Made by a program: the position numbers and the translations under genes
Origin: Sperchopsis tessellata
Lineage: Eukaryota; Arthropoda; Insecta; Coleoptera; Hydrophilidae
Assembly: GCA_033557685.1 (NCBI GenBank)
Contig: JAWQRN010000180.1
Location: forward strand, 1-35,039
Direction of reading: 5' to 3'
Length of the DNA: 35,039 nt
Shown here: piece after piece, positions 10,460 through 20,820 of the stretch
How the letters are laid out: every line of letters begins with the position of its first letter
Position numbering within the stretch: the first letter of the stretch is position 1
The notes under the pieces: generated by a model
What the model was told of the DNA's origin: nothing
Seen by the model: the letters and a program-made list of their open reading frames with translations, nothing else
Database searches by the model: none

Positions 10460-11400
10460 CCATTCATTCTATTGGAACATACAATACTAGTTGCCCTTAC
10501 ACCCATAATTTTTAATTTTCCCACGAGATTTCAGATTGGTAAAAAAAGTTCATTTAAATCTCGTGGACATGCTCATATGGAAACAAAAACCAAATTCATT
10601 GTAAAGTGTCCACTGTTTGAAACCAAAAACAAGCTAACTTTTCTCTTAGAAAATAATGTCCAAAGAAATATTTAATTTGATCATCGCTGTAGAGTTTGTT
10701 ACTTAAGAAGCCAAGGTTCTTAAGATTGTCATTAAATCTCTCAAGAAGTGGTTTTGATTTTAAAGAGTTTACCCTATTTATTATCGTTTGATTTTGTTGA
10801 TAATAAGGAGTTATCATTACAATGTATAAAAAAATTATTTCAAGAATTCGAATTTTTGGCATATAATTTGTTTTAACTCATTAAATATTGATATCTTTAT
10901 CTTCGCACTAATTCATTTGATCAAACAATCCGGCTAAGGTCAAAATTGTGTTTATTTCTCCGAAGGGCAAGAGATTCTCATCGAAAAATTCTTCAAGTAA
11001 TTCCACTGGATACTTATTATTTAAAGAATCATTCGAAAGGGTAATTACTGCCTAACTATTGCCGCTAAATGTTGAAAAGTTAAGTGTTTTGTTCCTCCAT
11101 GAAGAAATTAACTTTTTTCTCCTTTTCAGAACTGATGTAATATATTCTTCACAGCGTGAGTTTTGTTCATATATATTTTCTTGTTATTCTCTTGTACCTC
11201 CACAGTGAATTTAAATTTGGCTTGGGACACCTTCGGGCATAGTGTTTTCTAAGATATCGTCAGCAATATCTTCACAATCGGAGACGACGTCAACGATTTT
11301 TGGGGGGCGATTCTACCACATATATAGTTTCAGAGTTCTCTAGATCCCAAAAGAAATGATTATCCTCAAACAGCGCTCCGATATCCTTCACTATATAATA
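10460..11400 (-). pseudogene. piggyBac-like transposase relic 1
   Basis: On the minus strand, starting near 11390, the peptide shows the acidic piggyBac N-terminal region: NSETIYVVESPPK, then after a frameshift VDVVSDCEDIADDILENTMP. Further down, an 88-codon open stretch (10862-10596) carries INRVNSLKSKPLLERFNDNL then GFLSNKLYSDDQIKYFFGHY. This corresponds to the transposase segment ending in the first catalytic Asp, usually written LSIDExMVxFxGRxS. The following GKPIRFGYK region is only faintly visible. Stops and frameshifts are frequent. The orientation is the same as the Pointed exon, within whose 3' intron it probably sits. Confidence 0.7.
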
Positions 11401-12521
11401 TTTGTTGATGCCATTATACGAAAAATTTACAATAAAGTATACATATAAACATAACGACCAAAAAACGTGCTAACTACCACGGTTCATTGGTGAACCAGAT
11501 TAAAAACTCAAGTAACTTCATACAAATGAGTATTTCGTACATATTGGCAACTGTACGGTTGCTTGATTAACCAAAATAGATAATGATTTCAAATTCACGA
11601 ACGTAACAAAAAATTAAAAGTTCTAAAATTCATACATATAAATCAGCTGTCAAACCACATGCAACTAACTTTGCAGTTGAATAAGAGACACATTTAACGC
11701 AAAACATTAAAAATGTTGCTGACAACTCTATTAGTGTTATTTACAGCAATAATAAAATATTTTAAGTAACCGATCCCCAAACAGAGACCATGGAAGTTAA
11801 TGGATTAAGACCGATGCAACGATTAATTTTACTAAAAAGATAATATTCCAACGAAAAAGACAGCAGTGTTCAAATGTATTCTAAAAATCCATACATTTTA
11901 CATTTGACTCATTAAAAATATGATCTCATTCGCCACATAAATTGGAATTTAAAGGTGGACTTATATGGGATAAATATTTTAAATTGCATTTTACATTTTC
12001 ATTTGTAGTACGCAATTAATTTATATGATAATTATTTTGTACTGTGCTCGTGCAACTAATAGCATGTAAATGCTGTCAACAAACACTTTGTAAATAATGT
12101 AGATATAGATATTCGAGCTTATAAATGAGGGTATATCTAATATAACACGTATACAAATCTAGTATACTCACAGATCATCACACTGTAAGGCCAATGCCAG
12201 GTGATTACAACTCCTTGATTACAAAATCGGCGTTACCACGTGGTGTAAGATTATGTTTCAATTGACGTTTGAAATAGAATGCACATACGTAACAGAGTAA
12301 CTGTTTATGAAATATATATTATCTACATAATAAAAAATGAGATAGCATAGTTACAGTACGCGTGATACATTAGTATTGACCAGTTATCCAGACTGATATG
12401 ACTCATGCCGTTATATTAATTAAATTGTAGACTTACTATAACTAGTTTTGTTCTCAATTGGACCTCGTTTATGTATAGACTCATTTTTAAGATAGATAAT
12501 TAGAAAACACATATGACTTAC
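11401..12521. other. Intronic sequence downstream of the Pointed exon
   Basis: No coding or repeat signal recognised. Because the exon at 12522-12638 is on the minus strand and ends in a good splice donor, this is the 5' part of the following intron. Confidence 0.6.
12516..12521 (-). promoter_or_regulatory. Splice donor of the Pointed exon
   Basis: On the minus strand the exon ends ...CCCAAAG and the intron starts GTAAGT, a full match to the U1 consensus. The junction is phase 1: one G of a codon is left in this exon, and an Asp codon is predicted across the junction. Confidence 0.9.
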
Positions 12522-12638
12522 CTTTGGGAATATTTAACCTAATTTGTTCTTTTTCCCATGATGCGAAGGACACTTTTAGGACTTCCGACATCTTTGTATT
12601 CGTGCCAGGCGTCAATGGCGGCACCTGCGTCGGGATAT
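12522..12638 (-). CDS. pnt: Internal exon of an ETS1/2-Pointed transcription factor (MAPK site and start of PNT domain)
   Basis: The only host protein-coding exon I can support. The 117-bp exon reads open in one frame: 2 bases, 38 codons, 1 base. The peptide begins IPTQVPPLTPGTNTKMSEVL and continues KVSFASWEKEQIRLNIPK, which is the start of the ETS1/2-Pointed SAM_PNT domain and its preceding linker. Thr9 in PPLTPG is in the place of the ERK phosphorylation site (Thr38 of human ETS1, Thr151 of Drosophila PntP2). The PNT first helix follows (SEVLKVSFASWEKEQ). In this family the next residues are DPxxW and the rest of the PNT domain, in the next exon, not found here. The protein is a nuclear effector of receptor tyrosine kinase/Ras/MAPK signalling. 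This exon should be specific to the PNT-containing isoform (P2-like); the P1-type isoform starts downstream in flies. Confidence 0.9.
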
Positions 12639-12655
12639 CTGTAAGAAAAATAATT
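12639..12655 (-). promoter_or_regulatory. Splice acceptor with polypyrimidine tract
   Basis: Read on the minus strand the intron ends TTATTTTTCTTACAG immediately before the exon, a good insect acceptor. Phase 1 is implied, matching the donor at the other end. Confidence 0.88.
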
Positions 12656-13322
12656 ATTTTAATATAGAGTATAGTGGAACAGAGGTTGCACTCAAAGTTT
12701 GAAGATATACACCACTATTTTAAATACACCAATCATTTCTATTTTTGCATTAGAAGTTAAATTAAGCTTTTCAATTGCCATTTCTGTAGAAACTATACTC
12801 AAAAGACTTGACATTTGCATGACAAGGCTTAGTAAAATAGTGTCAAATTGCTACTCTTTTCCTATCGGTGCAAAATAGTAATAGCGCAAAAGATGGCAGA
12901 GTAAAAAATATGAAAAATTTATGAAATTTTATGGGCACATAATAAATAGTAAATCTAAAACCAATTTACCATTAAACAGAAACTTTAGTATCTATTTTTT
13001 TTAAAGTAGCAGTTAGAATTTGGCACTCAAAGTGAAAAAATATATCCAATGTAAGTGAACAAAAACATGGAACCGGTAAATTCAAATATATAGTTCATGG
13101 TTTATTTTTAATGCATTATCGATCGAGGCCACGTTAGTATCTACGAAAATTTAAATTCATGTAAATGATCCCATGTTTTATGATTTACTAAATTTCACCA
13201 AATTATAGAACAATATTTTGGTATTATATCTATGCAAGAACCATTGCACCTTTTCGAGAAATAAGCCTATGGTGGAACAACTACTAAATAACATTATATT
13301 AAAGAGATGTGATACAAGTGGA

Positions 13323-13325
<3 letters not shown>
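12656..13325. other. Intronic sequence upstream of the Pointed exon
   Basis: No coding signal; AT-rich. It should be the 3' end of the preceding pnt intron. Confidence 0.55.

Positions 13326-13371
<46 letters not shown>
13326..13371. repeat. (CT)n microsatellite
   Basis: About 23 CT units without interruption. The 60-codon open frame across it, which reads Ser-Leu repeats, is an artefact of the repeat. Confidence 0.97.
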
Positions 13372-13373
<2 letters not shown>

Positions 13374-15080
13374 TTGACTTGTATAGTTAATATAAGATAA
13401 TAAGGGATTATTAGAACTGGTAGAACTTTAAGGAAAAATGAAGAAACAGTTTATGAAATATATTCTCTATCTCTATTTCGTCAGTATATTGCTGTGTAAC
13501 TGCGAACCCGGTAGATAGTTCTTGTGATTTTCAAGGAAGGTGTCCTTGATCAGCGTGACGGGGCAACAAAAGGATTTAAATTACATCGTTACTAACAATT
13601 AGATAAAGAAAACAATACTCCTGTTTAAAATAACTGAAATACAAATTTGTAACAAAACAAATTATTGTATAATTTTAGGATACGTTGTATTGATTCTTAT
13701 AAACACTGGTAATATAATTTTTGTCAATTTATGTTGATAATGACACTTGGTTAAGGCATTATTTGAACATTTACGCAGTGCTTAATTTTCCTCAATCTGG
13801 AAAACCTGATTCGAAATTGAGATTAAATTACATTTACCGCGATATTTAGTTCGAGATAATATAACTTTATACAAAGAAACTAATTCTATAGCTGCAAAGC
13901 CGCGATTCGCAGATGTTTTTTCGTGAATTCTGTAGAATTTTGAGACGATTATTAAAAATAAAATCTTTATGTGTAATGAAGTATCAGGCAAACGAAACAC
14001 ATTTGCCAAACAGCTATAAATCACACTGGATTCTCTTACATAAAATAATTAATAAATTGAATTTAAAAGGTGTTTATTTTACAGTGATAATAATATTATT
14101 ATATTTTTATGCTCTCGTAAATCTTACACTGCAAGTACTCTACAATTTCAGCCTCATTGTCATATCAACTGAAGGCGTTTAAGCCAAGCTTATAGGGTAG
14201 GCAATCACAACGCACTGAGGTCGTGCATTCTCAGTAGGCATAGAGAGCTCAGTATTATCACCTTCTGCATCCGGAGTGAAAGCATATTTTCTTTAAGGTT
14301 TGCAAATCGTAATAGATTTTATTTTAGCCAAGAAGGTGGCATTGGTTTCACCCATAACACCACAAGGATCACGATTTTTACGAAGTAGCTTGGTTAAAAC
14401 CGACTATGCTAAATCTTAAGGTTTCTTTTAATGTGGGCTAAAAACCACAAACATTGGATGTTGGCTTATGGCACGTAGGTTATCTGTGACGATGAATATG
14501 AAAAGAATCTAAAATATATCATAATCCTTTTCTGAAAAAAATCGCAGTCAAATGTTATGTTTTCACTCACGAACTATTGATTATCGGAACGTGAAAGTAT
14601 TTATTATTTATTGACAAATTAATGAAAATTAACAATAAAAATAGAATTTTTGAAATACCAAATTTCCCCTACCCGGCTGAATATCATAGTAAAGCTTTGG
14701 TGTAACACTAAACCAAAAAGATTAATAAAAGGAAACATCTATAAAGAAAAAAAAATGGAACATGTATCATAAAACTTTGTGCTTAACGTATACCTAAAGA
14801 AGATATTTTTAACCAGACGTTAAAGTGGTAGGTATCACATTTCCTAGCATCAGAAGACAGTTCACTCTTAAAAGGGTTTTGATTGTAGGTCCCTTTGGTG
14901 GATAGTAGCTGGAGATAACACTTTACACAGTACAATCCAGTACTAGTTTTAGTCGCTATTTGTTCTTTGTTGTAGTACCCCACCAAGTTAATAGAGCCAT
15001 AAATAATGGTAAGTTTTATATTTTTGTTTAGTTGCAGAAAGATGGCGCTGTATCTCTTTTTACTATTTTGTTTAGTACTT
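13372..15080. other. Non-coding stretch, no recognised element
   Basis: Overlapping open frames at 13782-14182 and 14783-15088 on both strands have no family resemblance. Around 14190-14480 the base composition is less AT-biased and both strands are partly open, so an old repeat may lie here. The last 100 bp before 15081 contain AGATGGCGCTGT and could be the leader of the piggyBac-like relic. Confidence 0.4.
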
Positions 15081-15925
15081 AGTGCCACAATGTCATATAA
15101 GAAAGAAGCTCGCCTGTTTGCTCTCTAGGAAGACATTGAAAACAAATTACTATTTGTATCGGATGATGAAAATGAAATAAACAATGTAAGCGAAAGTTCA
15201 CATAACAGCAATTCGGAATCAGAAGCAGAAGGAAGTAAAACTGAAGCAAACATTCCATCAAACATGCAGAAGTAAAAAATGAAGAAGGAAATGATGAAAA
15301 ATTGAAGTATAATGTAGGAAGGAATGGAACAAAGTGGCTCAAAATCCCACCTAGAACGAACGTTCGAACAAGAATTGTACTATTTAAAAACAAATGCTAA
15401 TAATACAAAAACTCCACTTTCTGCTGATACGATTAAAAGCTATTTCTTTTGATGCAAATCACAAATATAATGAGAAAAAAAAAACAAATTGAAAGCTCTT
15501 TTTGGTTTGTTTTATCTTGCAGGTGTGTTTCCATCTATTCGCCAAAAGTTAGAAGATTTATGGTGTACATATAGAACAGGCATGGCGATATTTCGAAATG
15601 CCATGTCAAAAACAGTTCGATATTGCCAATAATAGAAATGAGTGCGTACAACCGACAAATTGCCTACAATAAGATGCATTTTTGATACATTTATAGAAAA
15701 ATTTTTATCTGAATAAGTTAGAGATTAATATTGGTGCTTAACCTAATAACAATAAAGCATTTAATGTTGTGGTACGACTAATTGAGTCTATTTCTGGCAC
15801 TGGACGGAACATAACTTTTGACAATTGATTCTGTAGTTATCAATTGATGTAGCATCTTCTAAACAAACATAAATTAACCTCTGTTAGCACAGCAAGGAAA
15901 AAAGAGAAATTCCGGAAACAATAAT
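15081..15925 (+). pseudogene. piggyBac-like transposase relic 2
   Basis: An ATG at 15081 opens MSYKKEARLFAL, then a TAG, then an acidic N-terminal region (VSDDENEINNVSES). At about 15317-15370 GRNGTKWLKIPPRTNVRTR gives the diagnostic piggyBac phrase G-x-D/N-x-T-x-W. Next, across frameshifts, come LFGLLYLAGVF and a YRTGMAIFRNAMS segment, then the D1-flanking part DKLPTIR-CIFDTFIEKFL. At 15796-15825 GTGRNITFDN carries the second catalytic Asp of the DDD triad, followed by HLLNKHKLTSVSTARKKREI. The segment between D1 and D2 is shortened. Stops are numerous, so it is dead. It differs enough from the relic at 10460-11400, and in strand, to be a separate insertion. Confidence 0.85.
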
Positions 15926-16398
15926 TTTGGAAATTTTTATTTGTGTTAAATTTTTATAAGAGTTGTTAATTTTTAGAAATATTCTATCTTTTTGTGTTTT
16001 GTTTAAAATGTCCTATAGAAAATATTAAATCTTTATAAAAAATATCTCATCACATAAAATAGAAATACTGCACAGACATTTAAAAAATTTGTTGCACCTT
16101 ATTTTTTTACTGAATTTTGCAAATTGGGGTCAGAGAAACCCTACCATGTCAATTGTGTCAAAAGTGCGGGACCTATGATGGCATTGAGATGACGTTTCAG
16201 AATATAGAAGTGGATCATTTTACGACATTTTGTTCATAAGAATTTTTAACTATATCAATTTGTTAGGCAAATATGAATATTTGGAGCCAGTGGTAGAAAG
16301 ATATGTCATTGGTACTAAACAATTAAAAGTTTTAGTGGTGTTATATTATTCTACGATTAATTAATTAATATACACAATGTTTCGACATTATTTAATAT
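15926..16398. other. Possible 3' part of the piggyBac relic, then non-coding
   Basis: Around 16080-16180 one frame reads FCKLGSEKPYHVNCVKSAGP, a short Cys-containing peptide that may belong to the transposase C-terminus, but I cannot place it with confidence. The rest is AT-rich and featureless. Confidence 0.35.
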
Positions 16399-16509
16399 CA
16401 TAATCAAAGTCATAAAAGGAAATGCAAATCCGCATTAATGTGTTTCGCGTATTCAGGGGTTATGAAAATATACAATTTGTTATGAGTTACTGTAGCCGAT
16501 TTTTTATTT
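16399..16509 (+). repeat. Dispersed repeat X, copy 1
   Basis: Closely matches 18376-18481, with shared blocks such as TCCGCATTAATGTGTTTC, GTATTCAGGGGTTATGAAAA and TATGAGTTACTGTAG; the differences are a few substitutions and a small indel. Similarity fades on both sides. Family not recognised. Confidence 0.9.
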
Positions 16510-18375
16510 CTTTAAAGATTTAACAGCAATTTATCAAGCATTTAACAGAATAAATGATGAAATAAAACATTAAAAATATACAAATGCCGCAGCAATTACT
16601 GGGAATTTATACTTAATACATGTGATAGAACCAACTTTTACAATGACATAATTACAGGTATAGTTTGGCACTTCAGTTCTACATATTCATGGAATAAGAT
16701 ATATGGATTAAAGTTGTAAAATTAATTACACGTATAAATCACTTTATAATTGCACGTATTTTATAAAGCACTTTTTTGCACTTTGCGTACGTTTTCAGTA
16801 GCAAATCATATGTCAAGAATTGAATTACGCACGCTATGCAGGCAGCTTGATGCCGCGGGGAATGTTTAGATGTTGAGCGTAGGTTTCGACGGACAATTTT
16901 ATGATTTTATCTCCTATAAGTAATCTGCTATGTAATTCGCGCAGGGTATTCGAAACGGGTGCGTAATAAATAACTGTCGATTATTAAGACATTAATTTGA
17001 ACATGATGATGTTTAAATATAACTACTCAAAATAGGATGCCTTCACTGCCCATACAATGATATATGCGAAGATTTCAAATGATAAGATATATAGTAGATT
17101 TATCTTAATTGGATGGAAGCATTTTCCGATTGAAGTTTATATAATCGAGAAGATAATATAGTATATAAGCTTTGACGGTCAAAACTTTTCACCAACCCGA
17201 ATTGGTAGACTGTTGGCGGAAATTTATTTATGAAAGGTTTATTGCTACTTCCATTTGTAAAGTTGGCATATGCGAGCTAAAAATACAGAATAACTAAACC
17301 AATAAAACAATAATTTTCGAATGCACCCGTCAAGTGTAACAGATTTCAAAGCAGTTTTTGAGAAAATTTTCGCTAGCCGATGTTCCAGGAATAATCTTTA
17401 ATCTACTGCTTATAAGTATTTCATACATATATGTTCCATACTTATTTCTAGATCATGTGATTTGAATTAGAATGGGTTGTTTAATTGTTTCGTAGATATT
17501 CGTCTGCATATTGACACGGGTAACATGTAGAACAATAAATCTTTGAAAGAATCTCTAACACTCCTCCTAATCTTTTTCTATTAATAATTTCATTACAAAA
17601 TAGGGCCTTCCACGTTTCCAATATCAGTGAAATTAAAATGCCTACGGTTTTCAACAATGCACTTATCTCTACCGCAATTTCACTACACCTGAGTGCACTG
17701 ATGCAGTAAATTAAATGACTATTTTACAAAATCTAAGAAGATTCCTTTTTTTCTACAAAAATTCCTGTTTTAGTTTGGGTTTCATGTCGGCAGTTTGACA
17801 ATAAAACTCACATTGAAACCACGCACAAAATAAACAATTGTTTAAATCATAGAAAAAAACTTTAAAACAATGTTTTTTGAGTAAGTAGCATTTGTGTTCT
17901 CTAGATTTTATATTATAAGATAAATGAGTGTTCATGCTAACTGCGGGTGAATGCCCTGGATGCATTGTTGTTTATGTACGATCTTTTCGACAATGCCTAC
18001 GGACGAAAGTTATAAAGCGAACAAGATAAACCTCAGGTGCAGAAAGAACTACTGTTCGGCTGAAGTTTAGTGGTAAATAGTTTAATACCAAGAAATTGTC
18101 ATCAAGACCCTAAGGAAAATTAGAAAAGCGTATTACACGTACAGGGTGATTCGCTATATTTTTTACATCCTTTTTTCACATGTATAAGGGGATAGGTCTA
18201 GCTGAAATAGTTTTTGACATTTTGGGCCATGAAAATGCTCTAAATATGCATTATTTTAACACTAGTTACTGACAGAAGTAAAGTAGGCTTTGGCTGATGA
18301 TCTATGACAACATTGTTTCTTTATTACCATTGTTGTTATTTGATATTTGTTAGTATAATTTTACATAGCAATGTC
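16510..18375. other. Non-coding AT-rich stretch
   Basis: No supported feature. A slightly GC-richer patch lies near 16840-16960. A 70-codon minus-strand open frame at 17753-17965 has no family resemblance. Confidence 0.45.
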
Positions 18376-18481
18376 ATAATCAAGGGCATATAAGGAAATG
18401 CAGATCCGCATTAATGTGTTTCACGTATTCAGGGGTTATGAAAATATACAATTTATGAGTTACTGTAGTCGATTTTTTCAG
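18376..18481 (+). repeat. Dispersed repeat X, copy 2
   Basis: Second copy of the repeat at 16399-16509, same orientation, about 2 kb away. It ends 25 bp before the hAT element at 18507; the sequence between (ATTTC then TTAAG) also resembles the sequence after copy 1, so the hAT element probably inserted inside or at the edge of this repeat. Confidence 0.9.
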
Positions 18482-18498
18482 CTCATGCAATTTCCATT

Positions 18499-18506
18499 TC
18501 TTAAGG
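18499..18506. repeat. Left 8-bp target-site duplication of hAT element
   Basis: TCTTAAGG directly precedes the element; the right partner is TCTTAATG at 19491-19498 (7 of 8 identical). Eight base pairs is the hAT signature. Confidence 0.8.
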
Positions 18507-19490
18507 CAGTGATATCCAATCTTTTAGGGGCAAAGAGCTACCTTATCTATTTAAAAACCATTGGCGGGCCTCCATACTACATCCTTCTTGAAGAAGACAA
18601 TTTTTGTTCATACTGGCCGATTTAGATAAAAACCTGAAGACAAAATTTTACTAACGATAATGGAATACGGAATAATGAAAAAAAAAATCGTGCATTCAAA
18701 CAAGAATTATCTTTATTGTCATAAAAAGAATTGGAAAACAAAACATGAACATTCAAATTCCAGTGCGACAAATTTAATGAACAATTTGAGATTGTATTTT
18801 TTTATCTTTGGTATGTTGCTCGGAAAGATGATTCTTATATTTCGTATTAATTATGTTTAACTGCGAAAATGTTAAGAGGTAAGATGAACTAAAAAAGGAT
18901 TTTACTTTTAGTACACATTTTTTCAACCAAAATTGGATCATCAAATGATCCACTGCTTGTCACATGCTATCGTCAACATACTCAACTGCCTTCAGTTGAA
19001 TGTCATTTTGAATATTTATTATTTTCATTTCTGCCTCATTCTTGTCAACAAATTTAAATTTTCCATTAAAGATGCTAAATTTCTCACTTCACACGTACAA
19101 AACGGATTTATTAAAAAAACAGTAATATAGGCTCGATTCCTAAATCCAGAAAGCGTCTATTAAATTCATCTATTAATAAACTCAGGTTGTCGACGTGTAT
19201 TTTTGACTGGTGAGAGTAATTCCACAAACACTAATTATCTTTCTTATAGCTGGGAATCTTTGATACCGTTTGGATTTTAGTTTTGGGCAAATATGGAAAC
19301 ACTGGCGTATACGCATAAGCAGACAAGAGATATATAAATGCCACCGCTTTGTCGACAATGGTCATATTTCAAACTTTTATTTTGCAAGACATGTTCCTCA
19401 GTTTCGTACATTTTCAAAAAGTTGTGCGAGCGTCATCGTATAGCCTTGCGGGCTACCAAGCGCCCGCGAGCTACAAGTTGGACATCACTG
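18507..19490. mobile_element. hAT-type non-autonomous transposon, 984 bp, complete ends
   Basis: The left end starts CAGTGATATCCAA and the right end, read on the complement, starts CAGTGATGTCCAA: 13-bp terminal inverted repeats with one mismatch. Both ends continue into sequence of the form GGGGCAAAGAGCTACC / GTAGCTCGCGGGC, typical of hAT elements of the group whose ends read CAGTG-x-TCCAA and GCGGGC. Near-perfect 8-bp duplications flank it. Inside are three short AT-driven open frames (18660-18860, 18933-19130 and part of 18398-18625) with no transposase motif, so it is either a MITE-like deletion derivative or a fully eroded copy. Confidence 0.88.
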
Positions 19491-19498
19491 TCTTAATG
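19491..19498. repeat. Right 8-bp target-site duplication of hAT element
   Basis: TCTTAATG, partner of TCTTAAGG at 18499-18506. Confidence 0.8.
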
Positions 19499-20639
19499 CA
19501 TAAGGTTTCTTAAGGTAGAAATGCACATGTTATCAAACTGTATTGTATATATTTGAATATAGTTTTGTTATGTAAAACTGAGGCCTTCTCATTAATTATT
19601 GTTAATTCTTCTAACAATAGATCAAATTTTAAATTTGCATTCGCTCATACATTTGTTGAGATTGAGGGTACCATTAAGAAGTAAATAACTATTCGTTTCA
19701 GATGTTTCTCGAGGATATGCTGTCCAAGAAAGCTTAGAGAAGTCGGTTCGAGAAACATGGTTATGTTTGAATTAGGGAAAACGATAGAAATGCGTGGGTG
19801 AGTTAATAAGATTGTTTACCTGGAGTACGCTTGCACAAGATTATCTAACACCTGTGCTGCTAAATTCAAACATTAGAAAAGAACCGTTAATCCATCAATT
19901 TAATGGCATGGTTATGTTCTAGAATTAAATTTTATAGAAAATGAAGAATCATTTTAATAGTTCATGGATGAACAACTAAAAACACGAGATTTGTAGTCAG
20001 TAAAGATAAACACTAAATACTAAATCGAACTAATGTTCAAAATTGTTTGCTTTGACATATTACAGTACCGAAGATTCCAAATATTACGACTGTACGAAAA
20101 CATAAGTACTTCTTTTTACACATTCAAAGTAAACGGGTATAAATTGGTACAACTTGGCTGTGTATTACATGATTTAAACAGTTTGCTGAGTACTAAGATG
20201 TTATAAAGCGTATATTCTTTAAGTTAATTAAGATATATCCTTAAGCCAAAACTTATTTTATTGGCGCCAAGTAACTTGGTATTCAGTTGTATTTCAGGCC
20301 AGAAATTTTGGAATGCAAGACGAATACATTTTTGCATAAATTTAACTTATCTTGGCTATTGTTTAGGGCGTTGCAGGCTATATAACAATGTTTTCTTAAA
20401 GAACCTTTATGACCAACACCACCAACGACTAACTACAATTTATGACACATAAAACGGTGGCTATTTGCCTACCGCAAGTTCTTCGAGAATGTTAAATGAC
20501 TATTGAGCTCATTTCATTCTCTCTAGCCTTCCGAAGTGCTTTGATCTAAAATTCAAACACCACTCGGCAATAAAATCTGAGGTATTTTTGGGTGTATGAG
20601 AGTACTTGGAGCAGTGTATCATGTTCATTAGTTCCCCTA
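19499..20639. other. Non-coding stretch
   Basis: No supported feature. A 63-codon plus-strand open frame at 20261-20452 has no family resemblance. Confidence 0.45.
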
Positions 20640-20820
20640 ACGAATTGAATACAAAACACCCACGCCGCCTCGAGTACGCGATACAACGACCAAGAGCGTC
20701 TATTTGTCGTTAAGTACGTGACGAAGGAGGCTGCACGTCTCAAGCCCGTGCCCGTGCCTAAGCAACTCCCAGCTATATAAAAACCTACGCTGACTGCTAA
20801 TTCTGAACATCATACAACTT
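20640..20820 (+). promoter_or_regulatory. GC-rich block with TATA box, candidate promoter or LTR U3
   Basis: About 120 bp of clearly higher G+C than the surroundings (CGCCGCCTCGAGTACGCGAT, then GCCCGTGCCCGTGCC) end in TATATAAAAA at 20774-20783. An initiator-like ATCATAC lies about 35 bp downstream at 20809-20815. This is the layout of an insect TATA promoter, and also of an LTR U3-R boundary. No open frame follows downstream on the plus strand, and no second copy was seen, so neither a gene nor an LTR pair is established. Confidence 0.35.

Noticed and set aside
13218..13400. 60-codon open frame with Ser-Leu repeats
   Set aside because: It is the translation of the (CT)n microsatellite.
14783..15393. 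Minus-strand open frames of 101 and 104 codons
   Set aside because: The second is the antisense shadow of the plus-strand piggyBac acidic region; the first has no motif.
18398..18625. 75-codon open frame spanning repeat X copy 2 and the hAT left end
   Set aside because: It crosses a defined transposon insertion boundary at 18507, so it cannot be an ancestral gene.
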